41,136 nucleotides of DNA from Dolichospermum compactum NIES-806 (GTDB taxonomy: Bacteria; Cyanobacteriota; Cyanobacteriia; Cyanobacteriales; Nostocaceae). Positions 27,667-36,030 of the stretch are shown piece by piece (within the stretch, counting starts at the first letter, position 1; each line of letters begins with the position of its first letter). A program made the translations under genes and the position numbers. The stretch spans positions 3,413,090 to 3,454,225 of the forward strand of contig NZ_AP018316.1 of NCBI RefSeq assembly GCF_002368115.1, read 5' to 3'. The notes beneath the pieces were generated by a model that made no database searches, was not told where the DNA came from, and was given only the letters and a program-made list of their open reading frames with translations.

Positions 27667-27736
27667 GAAAAGGAATAAATTTAATACTGGAGAGGCTAAA
27701 AACCTAATTTTAAGATTCTAATGAGAGATTAAAATG

Positions 27737-27759
27737 CCCCTCTCCGTGTCGGAGAGGGG
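27737..27759. terminator. perfect 9-bp C/G-rich hairpin
   Basis: cccctctcc-gtgtc-ggagagggg, followed by ttggggtgagg. It has the shape of a terminator or dispersed REP-like element; no T-run follows. It is about 550 bp past the NRPS stop. Confidence 0.5.
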
Positions 27760-28006
27760 TTGGGGTGAGGTTCATCGAATTGACGTTAAAAGTAACTAAC
27801 AGACTTGATTTTATAAATTTTATTTTCGTCTTTCAATATTGATGCTGATATACTAAACACGGGTGAGATTTAAACTTTTGCCATTGTATCACCTCAAAAT
27901 TCTCACGTTTGTCGTGGGTAATGGCACAAAATACTATATTTTTATGATAAATTAAATTTTAGTAAATTTTTTACTTAGAATAGGTGTGGTTAATATATAG
28001 TCTTTT

Positions 28007-28121
28007 GATTACGCAAGTATCACACCAAAAATTTGTTGTAGGGTGCGTCAGAGATAAATAATCTGCTTATTTGCAGGTATCCATTCTGATGCACACTAGC
28101 AATGTGCCAGTTGCGTAAGTC
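28007..28121. repeat. about 115-bp imperfect palindrome upstream of the EamA gene
   Basis: The outer arms are gattacgcaagt and its near-inverse ttgcgtaagtc; inner arms gtagggtgcgtcaga and tctgatgcacac pair again. The whole could fold into one long hairpin ending 39 bp before the EamA start. The outer arm resembles gacttacgcaagtgtcacac at 41116-41135, so this is a dispersed element, possibly a small MITE, now within the promoter region of the transporter gene. Confidence 0.65.
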
Positions 28122-28160
28122 ATATCTTTCATACAAAAAAAGGATCTACTGGCAAAATAT

Positions 28161-29135
28161 ATGGTGCAGGAATTTAGTACGGCATTGAAACCCACCCAAA
28201 ACAATACATTCCCATTAGCTTTCTTATCATTATTACTGGGAGTTTTCATTTTATCTTTTGCGGCAATTTTCACTCGACTGGCAGAAAATGAACTGAGTCC
28301 GTCAGCAACTATTTTTAATCGCTATTATATAGCTACAGTAGTTTTATTTGTTTGGCAAGCAGTTCAATCTAGAATCAACAATCCATCTCAACCCAATCAA
28401 GTCATTGAGTTACGAGACTGGGGAGTTTTTCTTTTATCATCAATCTTAGGGACGGCTGCTGTTTTTCTTTGGGCTTTGTCATTAACTCAAACCAGCGTTG
28501 CCACTTCTAATTTGCTCCATAATGTCACCCCTATCTTTGCCGTATTAGGTGGTTGGTTGTTCTTAGGTCAAAGTTTTGACTATAAGTTTTTATTAGGAAT
28601 GATGTTAGCAATTGTTGGCATAGCTATCATTACTAGTGGAGATTTTCAAGCTGAGGTTAACTCCCTTTATGGTGACTCTTTAGCTCTCCTATCTGCTGTT
28701 TTTTATGCCTTAAATTATCTAGCCAGGGAAAAATTACGCTCCAAATTTTCAGCATCCACTATATTATTGTTTACTTGCCCATTAAGTGGATGTTTTACTT
28801 TCCTTATTGCATTAACTAGTAAAACACAACTATTTCCAAATTCCTGGGAAACCTGGGTGGCAGTAATTTGTTTAGCAGTTCTATGTCAAATTATCGGACA
28901 AGGATTGCTAACTCATAATCTTAAACAATTTTCTTCAGGTTTTGTCACTCTCTTGATGCTTCTAGAACCTTTGCTAACAGCTTTCTTTGCTTTTTTAATT
29001 TTTGCAGAAAAGTTAAGTATTCTCAACTGTTTTGCCTTTATCATCGTTTTGATCGGTATATATATAGCAAAATTAAGCATTGGATCAGGAAAGATAGAAG
29101 AAAAAACCAATCTTGATATTCAGAAAACTCCATAA
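28161..29135 (+). CDS. EamA-family (DMT superfamily) transporter
   Basis: 324 residues with about ten membrane segments arranged as two EamA repeats; the first starts FLSLLLGVFILSFAAIFTRLAE, the second SLYGDSLALLSAVFYALNYLA. Conserved features include SLTQTSVATSNLLHNVTPIF and LLEPLLTAFFAFLIFAEKL. Members export amino acids, nucleotides or other small metabolites across the cytoplasmic membrane; substrate here is unknown. It lies downstream of the NRPS on the same strand but 975 bp away, with mobile-looking DNA between, so it may be transcribed separately. Export of the NRPS product is a reasonable but unproven guess. Confidence 0.88.
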   Translation: MVQEFSTALKPTQNNTFPLAFLSLLLGVFILSFAAIFTRLAENELSPSATIFNRYYIATVVLFVWQAVQSRINNPSQPNQVIELRDWGVFLLSSILGTAAVFLWALSLTQTSVATSNLLHNVTPIFAVLGGWLFLGQSFDYKFLLGMMLAIVGIAIITSGDFQAEVNSLYGDSLALLSAVFYALNYLAREKLRSKFSASTILLFTCPLSGCFTFLIALTSKTQLFPNSWETWVAVICLAVLCQIIGQGLLTHNLKQFSSGFVTLLMLLEPLLTAFFAFLIFAEKLSILNCFAFIIVLIGIYIAKLSIGSGKIEEKTNLDIQKTP

Positions 29136-29190
29136 ATAAAAATTAATGTAAGAAAATTTTGCAAACATTTTAATTTTTAGATCACCAATC

Positions 29191-29337
29191 CACCATGAGT
29201 TTACCCACTCCACCCTGTATGGAAAGTCAGCCAAAACCGCAATGAAGGGCTATAACAGCACGGTGGAAAATGTTGATTTGCTGCTGAATTTATTTGAATC
29301 CGAATTACCAAAATTTCGCGGATCATCACTCAGTTAG
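29191..29337 (+). pseudogene. possible 3'-end remnant of an unknown gene
   Basis: An open stretch without a start codon reads HHEFTHSTLYGKSAKTAM, then KGYNSTVENVDLLLNLFESE and LPKFRGSSLS before a TAG. The composition looks like real protein rather than chance, but I do not recognise the family. It lies in the 29136-29544 gap; just after it (29352-29368) is a copy of the agcgtggcgtaagccat small repeat. Low confidence. Confidence 0.35.
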
Positions 29338-29544
29338 GGTTTGCTGATAGAAGCGTGGCGTAAGCCATAAAAGTCTTCTTGTGATGGCAGGTGACAGGTG
29401 ACGGTTTTAGCCAGTTGGTATAGTTCAATGTTATACACCCCAAAAACCTTGCACTTTTTCAGCAAGTGCTATGTAAGGGAAAAATAAGAAATAAATGCTA
29501 CATTGAAATATAGGCTTTGCCACTTACGGATAATCACTATTGCC

Positions 29545-30954
29545 ATGTTAGAAAACAGCCCACCAGAGTTGAAACAACAACCCAGATTTGGATCATCTTT
29601 ATTGAGATGGACTGAGTATTTCTCCAGTCAGGAAGGAGAGATAACTCAAAGCATGAGCGTTTTTATCTTGATCTGGTTTGGTCAAGTTTTATCCCTAGTT
29701 GGCTCACGGACAACCAGTTTTGCGCTCAGTATTTGGATTTATCAACATACGAATTCCACAATTCAATTTACACTGCTGATTCTCTCCACAACCCTACCGA
29801 CAATTTTGATCTCCCCCATTGCTGGTGTGATTGTCGATCGCTTTTCTCGGCGCTGGATCATGATTATTAGTGATTTCTGTGCAGGTTTATGTACCTTACT
29901 AATTGCTTGGTTATTTATAAGTAATCACTTAGAAGTTTGGAGTCTGTGTCTAGTCAGTGGGATTAGTTCCAGTTTCAGTGCTTTTCAGGGACTAGCCTAT
30001 TCCTCAGCGACTACATTACTTGTGCCAAAAGAACAACTTGCTCGTGCCAGTTCGATGACACAGATTAGATTAGCGATCGCCGAAATTCTCTCCCCTGTAT
30101 TAGCCGCAGCTTTATTAGCAACTGTAGAATTTTCAGGCATTGTCATCATTGATTTATCCACATTGGTTTTGGCATTGATCTGTTTGCTGGTAGTTAAATT
30201 TCCCGAAATTTCGTCCACAGAAAATCTCGATGCCGAAACCGATTCATTTTGGCAAGAAATCACCTTTGGCTGGAAATACTTAGTAGTACGTCCTGGACTA
30301 CTCGGATTAGTCATGTTCATTGCCGTTATCAACTTTCTCGTTGGTAGCGCAGAAGCTCTAACTACACCCTTAGTGCTTTCCTTTGCTTCCGCACAATCGC
30401 TAGGGGCTATCTATTCTATTTCTAGTTTTGGACTATTACTAGGCAGTGCCGTGATCAGCATTTGGGGCGGACTAGAACGCCAGATCAATACCATATTTGT
30501 GTCTATGGCATTTTTGGGCATCTCCTATGTATTAGCTGGATTGACGGCTTCAACAGTTATATTTACGATCGCCAATTTCTTGATATTTCTCATGTTTCCC
30601 ATTATTAATGGGTCAATTCAAGTCATCTATCAAAAAAAAGTCGCACCAGAAGTACAGGGAAGGGTCTTTGCTTTTCGCGCTGCTGCCGTTCAGGGGTTTT
30701 TACCACTGGCCTACCTGACCTGTGGCGCATTAGCTGATCAATTCTTTGAACCAATCATGGACAAAGAGGGGGCTTTAGCCAATAGCGTTGGCCAGATTAT
30801 TGGGGTTGGTCATGGTCGCGGCATGGGTTTAATGTTTATCATCCTGGGTCTATTTTCTCTAGTCGTCACCTTGATGGCCTACTTGTATCCACGTCTGCGC
30901 TGCGTAGAAAATGAACTACCTGATGCAATTCCTGATGAACCAGAAATTTCATAA
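29545..30954 (+). CDS. MFS exporter (MFS_3 / EntS-like)
   Basis: The ATG at 29545 (469 residues) is preferred over the TTG at 29503, because the family N-terminus starts shortly after it. Twelve membrane segments; MFS signatures SIWIYQHTNSTIQFTLLIL, AGVIVDRFSRRW (loop 2-3 motif) and VPKEQLARASSMTQIRLAI, and the C-terminal half with YQKKVAPEVQGRVFAFR. This subfamily contains proton-driven exporters of siderophores, macrolides and other secondary metabolites. With the EamA gene it makes two exporters in a row after the NRPS, the main contextual reason to think the locus makes a secreted compound. Confidence 0.9.
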   Translation: MLENSPPELKQQPRFGSSLLRWTEYFSSQEGEITQSMSVFILIWFGQVLSLVGSRTTSFALSIWIYQHTNSTIQFTLLILSTTLPTILISPIAGVIVDRFSRRWIMIISDFCAGLCTLLIAWLFISNHLEVWSLCLVSGISSSFSAFQGLAYSSATTLLVPKEQLARASSMTQIRLAIAEILSPVLAAALLATVEFSGIVIIDLSTLVLALICLLVVKFPEISSTENLDAETDSFWQEITFGWKYLVVRPGLLGLVMFIAVINFLVGSAEALTTPLVLSFASAQSLGAIYSISSFGLLLGSAVISIWGGLERQINTIFVSMAFLGISYVLAGLTASTVIFTIANFLIFLMFPIINGSIQVIYQKKVAPEVQGRVFAFRAAAVQGFLPLAYLTCGALADQFFEPIMDKEGALANSVGQIIGVGHGRGMGLMFIILGLFSLVVTLMAYLYPRLRCVENELPDAIPDEPEIS

Positions 30955-31143
30955 AGTCAAGATGCACTTTGACATCTATCCCAGCGGGTATTTCATATAA
31001 CAAAAACTTATTGGTAATAAGTAACTAAATTTCATTACTAATCGGGGTCAATTTTCTGTCATAAATTTTAACTTTTCCCTTAGTATCAGAATTGAAGCAA
31101 ATTTAAACCAGCGGCTAATCCCATCAGAATAGCTGTAATCTTT

Positions 31144-31190
31144 GCTGAAACATCACTTATACTGCCGATTTCACAAAAGAGGATAATTAA
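31144..31190 (+). promoter_or_regulatory. conserved ferredoxin leader (copied at 31744-31790)
   Basis: The leader is almost perfectly kept in both duplicate units while surrounding bases differ, which suggests function. It contains tatact (31158-31163, a possible -10, without a clear -35) and the ribosome site agagga (31178-31183), 7 nt before the ATG. Confidence 0.5.
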
Positions 31191-31499
31191 ATGGCTACTT
31201 ACAAAGTTACTCTAATCAGCGAAGTAGAAGGTAATACTACAACAACAACTATTGACTGCGACGATGATACCTACATTCTAGATGCAGCGGAAGAAGCTGA
31301 ACTTGACTTACCATACTCCTGTCGGGCTGGTGCTTGTTCAACCTGTGCAGGTAAACTAGTCTCTGGCGCTGCTCCTGACCAATCTGATCAGTCTTTCTTA
31401 GATGATGATCAAGTTGAAGCTGGGTATATATTGACTTGTGTTGCTTACCCTACTGGTGATGTCACCATCCAAACCCACAAAGAAGAAGACCTTTACTAA
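31191..31499 (+). CDS. plant-type [2Fe-2S] ferredoxin, diverged copy
   Basis: 102 residues. The cluster ligands are Cys44, Cys49, Cys52 and Cys83 (YSCRAGACSTCAG and LTCVAYP). Compared with its neighbour it has extra residues around positions 15-20 (GNTTTTTIDC) and 60-62 (GAAPD) and an additional Cys23. It lacks the features I recall for heterocyst FdxH (HSGSCSSC), so it belongs to the PetF group that takes electrons from photosystem I. As the more deviant of the two tandem copies it may serve a specialised partner; that is inference. Its own promoter-like leader is a copy of the neighbour's. Confidence 0.93.
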   Translation: MATYKVTLISEVEGNTTTTTIDCDDDTYILDAAEEAELDLPYSCRAGACSTCAGKLVSGAAPDQSDQSFLDDDQVEAGYILTCVAYPTGDVTIQTHKEEDLY

Positions 31500-31573
31500 G
31501 TTTTAGTAAAAAATCCACTTCAAAAAGGGGATTAGGAATGGGCGACTAAGTAGGACTTTTACCAATTGTCCAA

Positions 31574-31640
31574 TTACCTGTTTCCTTGAACTTTAGTTCC
31601 TGGATCATAGAACTCTAAAATCTTGGAACTAGACCAACCT
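31574..31640 (-). pseudogene. duplicated 3' tail of the SpoIID-type gene
   Basis: On the minus strand the bases read GWSSSKILEFYDPGTKVQGN, then R and a stop. The intact gene at 32166 ends GWSSSKILEFYYPGTKIKGN, R, stop. The fragment has no start and is a by-product of the ferredoxin duplication. Confidence 0.92.
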
Positions 31641-31790
31641 CACAAAGTTAATTTTCTGTCACCCCTTGTAACCTTTTCCTGGGGTTCAGAACTGAAGTAA
31701 ATTAAAAGCAGCGCTTAATCCCATCAAAATAGCTGTAAAATTGACTGAAACATCACTTATACTGCCGATTTCACAAAAGAGGATAATTAA

Positions 31791-32090
31791 ATGGCTACTT
31801 ACAAAGTAACACTCATCAACGAAGCAGAAGGTCTTAATACAACCATTGAGGTTGACGAAGATACCTACATTCTAGATGCAGCAGAAGAAGCTGGACTTGA
31901 CTTGCCCTACTCCTGTCGGGCTGGCGCTTGTTCAACCTGTGCTGGTAAAATCAAGTCCGGTACTATTGACCAATCTGATCAGTCTTTCTTAGATGATGAC
32001 CAAGTTGAAGCTGGATATGTATTGACTTGTGTTGCTTATCCTACTTCTGATGTCACTATCGAAACCCACAGAGAAGAAGACCTTTACTAA
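31791..32090 (+). CDS. petF: plant-type [2Fe-2S] ferredoxin (PetF type)
   Basis: 99 residues, exactly the size of cyanobacterial ferredoxin I. The ligands are Cys42, Cys47, Cys50 and Cys80, with DTYILDAAEEAGLDLPYSCR and the acidic end THREEDLY. It carries electrons from photosystem I to FNR, nitrite reductase, thioredoxin reductase and others. As the canonical-looking copy it is probably the ancestor of the duplicated pair. The leader and ribosome site equal those of the first copy. Several petF-like genes usually exist per genome, so the assignment to the main PetF is likely but not certain. Confidence 0.93.
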   Translation: MATYKVTLINEAEGLNTTIEVDEDTYILDAAEEAGLDLPYSCRAGACSTCAGKIKSGTIDQSDQSFLDDDQVEAGYVLTCVAYPTSDVTIETHREEDLY

Positions 32091-32165
32091 GTTTTAGTAA
32101 AAAAATCCACTCCACAAAGGGGATTGGGAATTGGCTACTGAGTAAAAGTTGTACCAATTCCCCAA

Positions 32166-33743
32166 TTACCTATTCCCTTTAATTTTAGTCCCCGGATAAT
32201 AGAACTCCAGAATCTTGGAACTAGACCAACCCAGTTTGGCTAAATTCTGAGCGCCTGTTTGACTTAAACCCACTCCATGTCCTAAACCACCACCAATAAA
32301 AGCATATCCCCACAGATTGGGTTGACCTTTATTCAATGGTTGAATGTAGAAAAGCGTGCTAATGGGGGCAGCAAAGGCACTGCGAACCTCATCTTTTTGT
32401 AAGGTAAAAACACCAATATCTGTTTTCACAGCCAGTTTTAAAATCCGTCCACTGGAACTGCGTTGAACGACGGACATGGCTTGAATTGTTTTGAACTTGC
32501 TATAGGGGCTTTTTTTTGCTTTTAAGAACTTTTGCAAGTCTTTGGTAATTTTATTGATGTCCGTTTCTCTGTGCCAACGGAAGACATCCCATTTACTTTC
32601 ATTAAATCCGGCTTTAAGATTAATGAATTTCTCAAAGTTCTGATCATCTGCTAGATTCTGACGTGATAAGTTCCAAAGATTTTGATTAGGAGCATCTATG
32701 ACCGGTTTTAAATAGGGACGATCTTCTCCATTCCAGATATCACTAAAGTTAGCGGTAACGCCACCTGTTGTGGAAGAATACAAAGCATCAACTATTTGAT
32801 TATTATAAGTGAGTACCTGACCTCTGGTTGAGGCGATCGCCTGATCTGTATTTTTAGCAATTCCGCTCAGTCCTTGATAAACTTGACAGTGAGTGTCAGC
32901 ACATAACTGATAATTATCTACCGCAAATCTGCGAACATTCCGCAAAGCATAGGTGCGAGCAATAATCGCCTGTGCTTCTAGGGCTGCCATTGGCGCATTT
33001 GTACCAATTTCATGGGGTAGAACTCCTCGCACATAAGTTTCCAAGGGGACGGTATTTACTAAGGTATAATGCCCATAGGCGTTAGGCTGTAAGGTTATTT
33101 TGCCGGGATAGACACGCTTTGATTCAAGTTTTTTGTCCGTACTGACTTTGACCAATTCTTTACCCGCAGTCACTTCTAGATAATTGGGGCTATAGTTTTT
33201 ACCATTGACTATCCAAGTAATTTTTGGGACTTTTGATAAAATATTGGTTGCTAAGTAAGCATTTTTATCACCAGATGTTTCTATACTTTTTAATAGCAAG
33301 CGGCGAATTAAAGGAGTGCTGTAAACGTCCCTTTTTGCCCATACTTGCCAACGTTCTGGTTGGGATATTTCCACCTCTATCCCCAGTGAACGCCAGCGAT
33401 TAGCGTTATCTTCCGCTGTTTCAAAGGTGCGAAAGTCACCCAGCACTAATACTTCCTGAACCACTGTTTGGGTTAAGGGCTGCATGACTGTTACTAACTG
33501 GATGGGTTTGTCTGTGACTAGGGTTTGTTGCTGATTACCTACTGCAAATTTTAATGTTAAGCGATCGCCTTTGGTGGGAGATAATTCTAACTTGTCTGTA
33601 GGTTTAGCCCCAAATCGTTGGACAATACCAATTTGCAATTTTACATCCTGGTTTTTGCTTACGGGTTCTGATGCGGCAGTCAATCCCAATAAGCACAAGG
33701 TTGTTATTAATCTGTAGGAACAACGCCAAATAAATATTTTCAT
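32166..33743 (-). CDS. SpoIID/LytB-domain protein (amidase-enhancer-like)
   Basis: 525 residues. An export signal (YRLITTLCLLGLTAAS) is followed by a SPOR-like part (LVLGDFRTFETAEDNANRWR, about residues 95-120). The SpoIID domain runs from about 205: LETYVRGVLPHEIG, AALEAQAIIARTYALRN, CADTHCQVYQG, ALYSSTTGGVT, and GHGVGLSQTGAQNLAKLGWS near the end. In Bacillus SpoIID is a lytic transglycosylase; in cyanobacteria such proteins are thought to act on peptidoglycan in the periplasm. Convergent with the ferredoxin genes; its 3' end is duplicated next to the first ferredoxin. Confidence 0.92.
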   Translation of the reverse strand: MKIFIWRCSYRLITTLCLLGLTAASEPVSKNQDVKLQIGIVQRFGAKPTDKLELSPTKGDRLTLKFAVGNQQQTLVTDKPIQLVTVMQPLTQTVVQEVLVLGDFRTFETAEDNANRWRSLGIEVEISQPERWQVWAKRDVYSTPLIRRLLLKSIETSGDKNAYLATNILSKVPKITWIVNGKNYSPNYLEVTAGKELVKVSTDKKLESKRVYPGKITLQPNAYGHYTLVNTVPLETYVRGVLPHEIGTNAPMAALEAQAIIARTYALRNVRRFAVDNYQLCADTHCQVYQGLSGIAKNTDQAIASTRGQVLTYNNQIVDALYSSTTGGVTANFSDIWNGEDRPYLKPVIDAPNQNLWNLSRQNLADDQNFEKFINLKAGFNESKWDVFRWHRETDINKITKDLQKFLKAKKSPYSKFKTIQAMSVVQRSSSGRILKLAVKTDIGVFTLQKDEVRSAFAAPISTLFYIQPLNKGQPNLWGYAFIGGGLGHGVGLSQTGAQNLAKLGWSSSKILEFYYPGTKIKGNR

Positions 33744-34296
33744 GAAAACTAATTCTAATTGCCCTTATGCTGTCGGAGAGGTTTTAAATTAATTAACTCA
33801 ATTTACAAAAGAAGGGAACAGGGAACAGGGAACAGGGAACAGATAAGAAACACTCATTTGCACCAGTTTAGGGACTTCCAATTAAAAAAATACCCAAAAA
33901 TTTCTTGTAGTGCGGGACGAATTGCCCGCTAATCATCAAGAACGGGCAAGAATACCCATCCCACAAAATTGGGTAATTTATTTTTTGGTGTTCCCTTAAG
34001 TAGGTGAACACAATAAAACCAATCTGTGTAAAGAAAAGTAAAATCGCCCAAACCCTCTTGCCTCTTGCATGATTGCCTCTTGCCTTGCCATAACGACGAT
34101 TTTCAATGTCACCTGTCCCCGTGGCGTAGCACCTCCCCTCAGAGACAACTTATTCAGCAAACCCTATATATATTTTTCACTTATGCGCTTCTATAATACC
34201 ATTACGTCTTGATTTTCGGCACTCTTGCAAATCGAACTCATTATGAGTATGATTTATTCAGTAATCTTTTAGTTTTCTAGAGCAAAGGAGAAAATT
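33744..34296. other. non-coding gap with repeats and the Dps leader
   Basis: Contains four copies of agggaac (33813-33842) and a nested hairpin at 33910-33964 (gtgcggga...tcccac outside, ttgcccg...cgggcaa inside), a type of dispersed repeat. No gene remnant is recognised. The last bases hold a strong ribosome site for the Dps gene (aaggag, 34285-34290). Confidence 0.65.
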
Positions 34297-34788
34297 ATGT
34301 TATCTTCAACAAATATCAAAAATGTAAATATCGGTATTGACGATGCCAATAGAGCCAAAATTGCCGATGGTTTATCTCGGTTATTAGCTGATACCTATTC
34401 ACTTTATCTAAAAACCCATAACTTCCATTGGAATGTTACCGGACCGATGTTTCAAACCTTGCATTTAATGTTTGAGACACAGTATACAGAATTGGCTTTA
34501 GCGGTGGATCTCATCGACGAAAGAATTAGGGCACTGGGTTATCCTGCACCAGGAACTTATAGCGAATATGCCAAACTTAGTTCAATTCCCGAAACCGCTG
34601 GAGTTCCTAAAGCCAAGGAAATGATCCGGCTGCTTGTGGAAGGACAAGAAGCGGTAACGAGAACTGCACGCTCTATTTTTCCCCTAGTAGATGCAGTCAA
34701 TGATGAACCAAGTGCCGATTTATTAACTCAACGGATGCAGGTTCATGAAAAAACTGCTTGGATGCTCAGAAGTTTACTAGAAGAATAG
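34297..34788 (+). CDS. Dps-family ferritin-like protein
   Basis: 163 residues, typical Dps length. The inter-subunit ferroxidase residues can be placed by the E. coli pattern: His44 (KTHNFHWNVTG), His56 (LHLMFE), Glu60, Asp71 and Glu75 (AVDLIDERIRALG). Dps dodecamers oxidise Fe(II) with peroxide and store the mineral, protecting DNA and photosystems; cyanobacteria have several with different roles. The C-terminus ends in the helical VHEKTAWMLRSLLEE. A strong aaggag site 6 nt before ATG suggests high expression. I cannot say which cyanobacterial Dps class it belongs to. Confidence 0.92.
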   Translation: MLSSTNIKNVNIGIDDANRAKIADGLSRLLADTYSLYLKTHNFHWNVTGPMFQTLHLMFETQYTELALAVDLIDERIRALGYPAPGTYSEYAKLSSIPETAGVPKAKEMIRLLVEGQEAVTRTARSIFPLVDAVNDEPSADLLTQRMQVHEKTAWMLRSLLEE

Positions 34789-34840
34789 TGTAATTGGAAA
34801 AGGGGTATAATAGCTAACAACATATTATACTCCAGATTTT

Positions 34841-35509
34841 ATGGCGCAAGTTGACTTGACTGATAATTTGCGAAATTTAATGCAAAAAGTTGGTTGTGAT
34901 AGTTTTAACGCTTTAAGTCGTGCCGCTGGCGTTTCCCAATGGCAAATTTTGCAGTTGCGGAGGGGGAAAATCGGACAGATGCGGATGGAAGTATTGATAA
35001 AACTGTCAGAGATTTTACAGATATCTTGGATTGAGTTGGTAGAAACTTTCGGTGTTGATGGTTTATTTTCAAGTGTCAACAACACTCATTCCTCTGATCA
35101 AAACATAAACTTATTAAGACAAATTACGGATTTACAATCTGAGTACGAAAGATTAACATTATCAATGTTAGAACAACGGGAAGTATTACAACAGGAATTT
35201 CAGCGATCGAGTTTACAAATATTAGAATCCTTACTATTACAATGGCCAACAGCAGCACAGAGAGCCAGGGAGGATCACCAGTTATCAGCCGTAAAAATAC
35301 TACCTTTGGTAGATAAACCCCTAGAAAAATTATTACAGACTTGGGATGTGCAAGCGATCGCTTCCGTCGGTGAGCAAATTCCTTATAATCCGCAACTTCA
35401 TCAATTATTGGAGGGAACAGCACAACCAGGAGAAATCATTAAAGTCCGTTATCCAGGTTATATGCAACACGATCAGCTTTTATACCGAGCTAGAGTCAGT
35501 CCCATATAA
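34841..35509 (+). CDS. HTH protein with GrpE-like C-terminal domain
   Basis: 222 residues. An XRE-like helix-turn-helix lies at about 20-60 (FNALSRAAGVSQWQILQLRRG, then MEVLIKLSEILQISW). A coiled-coil stretch follows (about 85-125, LLRQITDLQSEYERLTLSML) and the C-terminal 60 residues resemble the GrpE beta domain (QIPYNPQLHQLLEGTAQPGE and VRYPGYMQHDQLLYRARV). Genuine GrpE is a DnaK nucleotide-exchange factor; here the long dimer helix is short and an HTH replaces the usual N-terminus. It may link DNA binding to chaperone state, which is inference. Starts 52 nt after dps. Confidence 0.75.
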   Translation: MAQVDLTDNLRNLMQKVGCDSFNALSRAAGVSQWQILQLRRGKIGQMRMEVLIKLSEILQISWIELVETFGVDGLFSSVNNTHSSDQNINLLRQITDLQSEYERLTLSMLEQREVLQQEFQRSSLQILESLLLQWPTAAQRAREDHQLSAVKILPLVDKPLEKLLQTWDVQAIASVGEQIPYNPQLHQLLEGTAQPGEIIKVRYPGYMQHDQLLYRARVSPI

Positions 35510-35703
35510 TTGTTTGTTGCGACTCAATCTACCAAAAATGCTCTAAAGGATAACTATTTTGTGTTATGAGAAACTGGAATAAAGGCCTTATGAAAAATTG
35601 CTCAATGTTTTTGTGTACAAAATGTCTTTATCCAATTTAACATTAAGATATACTAATAAAATCAAAAACAGAACCTTCTTAAATAAATCAAAATTAGAAT
35701 ATT

Positions 35704-36030
35704 ATGAATCAGCAGGTGAAAGTGATTGCCATTAGTGGGATCTTCAATGCTAATAGCTCTCAAAGCTTTCGACAAAGTATTACAGAAGTAATGGAAAGTG
35801 GAATGTCAATTGTGTTAGTTGATTGTCATAATGTTACCTTTATGGATAGTTCTGGATTAGGCACTCTGGTTTTAACATTTAAAGCTTTACAAGAATCAGG
35901 TATAAAGATGGTAATTTGTTCAATTAATGAGCAAGTGAGAATGCTATTTGAATTAACTGGAATGGATAGCAAATTTACAATTGTTCCTAGTCAAGAAGCA
36001 TTTGAAAATCTTTTGCTTTCTGCCACTTGA
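35704..36030 (+). CDS. STAS-domain anti-sigma-factor antagonist
   Basis: 108 residues, a single STAS domain. The phospho-acceptor loop is FMDSSGLGTL, with Ser50 corresponding to the phosphorylated Ser58 of SpoIIAA. In partner switching the dephosphorylated protein binds an anti-sigma kinase, and a PP2C phosphatase reactivates it. The convergent gene encodes just such a phosphatase and the two stop codons directly abut (36028-36030 and 36031-36033). No kinase partner is in the window. Confidence 0.93.
   Translation: MNQQVKVIAISGIFNANSSQSFRQSITEVMESGMSIVLVDCHNVTFMDSSGLGTLVLTFKALQESGIKMVICSINEQVRMLFELTGMDSKFTIVPSQEAFENLLLSAT

Larger units (their letters stand above)
31047..32231. repeat. about 0.6-kb tandem duplication containing the ferredoxin genes
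   Basis: Unit 1 runs from about 31047 to 31639 and unit 2 from about 31647 to 32231, offset 600 at the left and 592 at the right. Each has a leader, a ferredoxin gene, a short hairpin-like aatcc...ggatt after the stop, and the 3' end of the SpoIID-type gene. The leader and start region (from ctgaaacatc at about 31145/31745 through the seventh codon) are identical; the rest has diverged. Confidence 0.9.
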
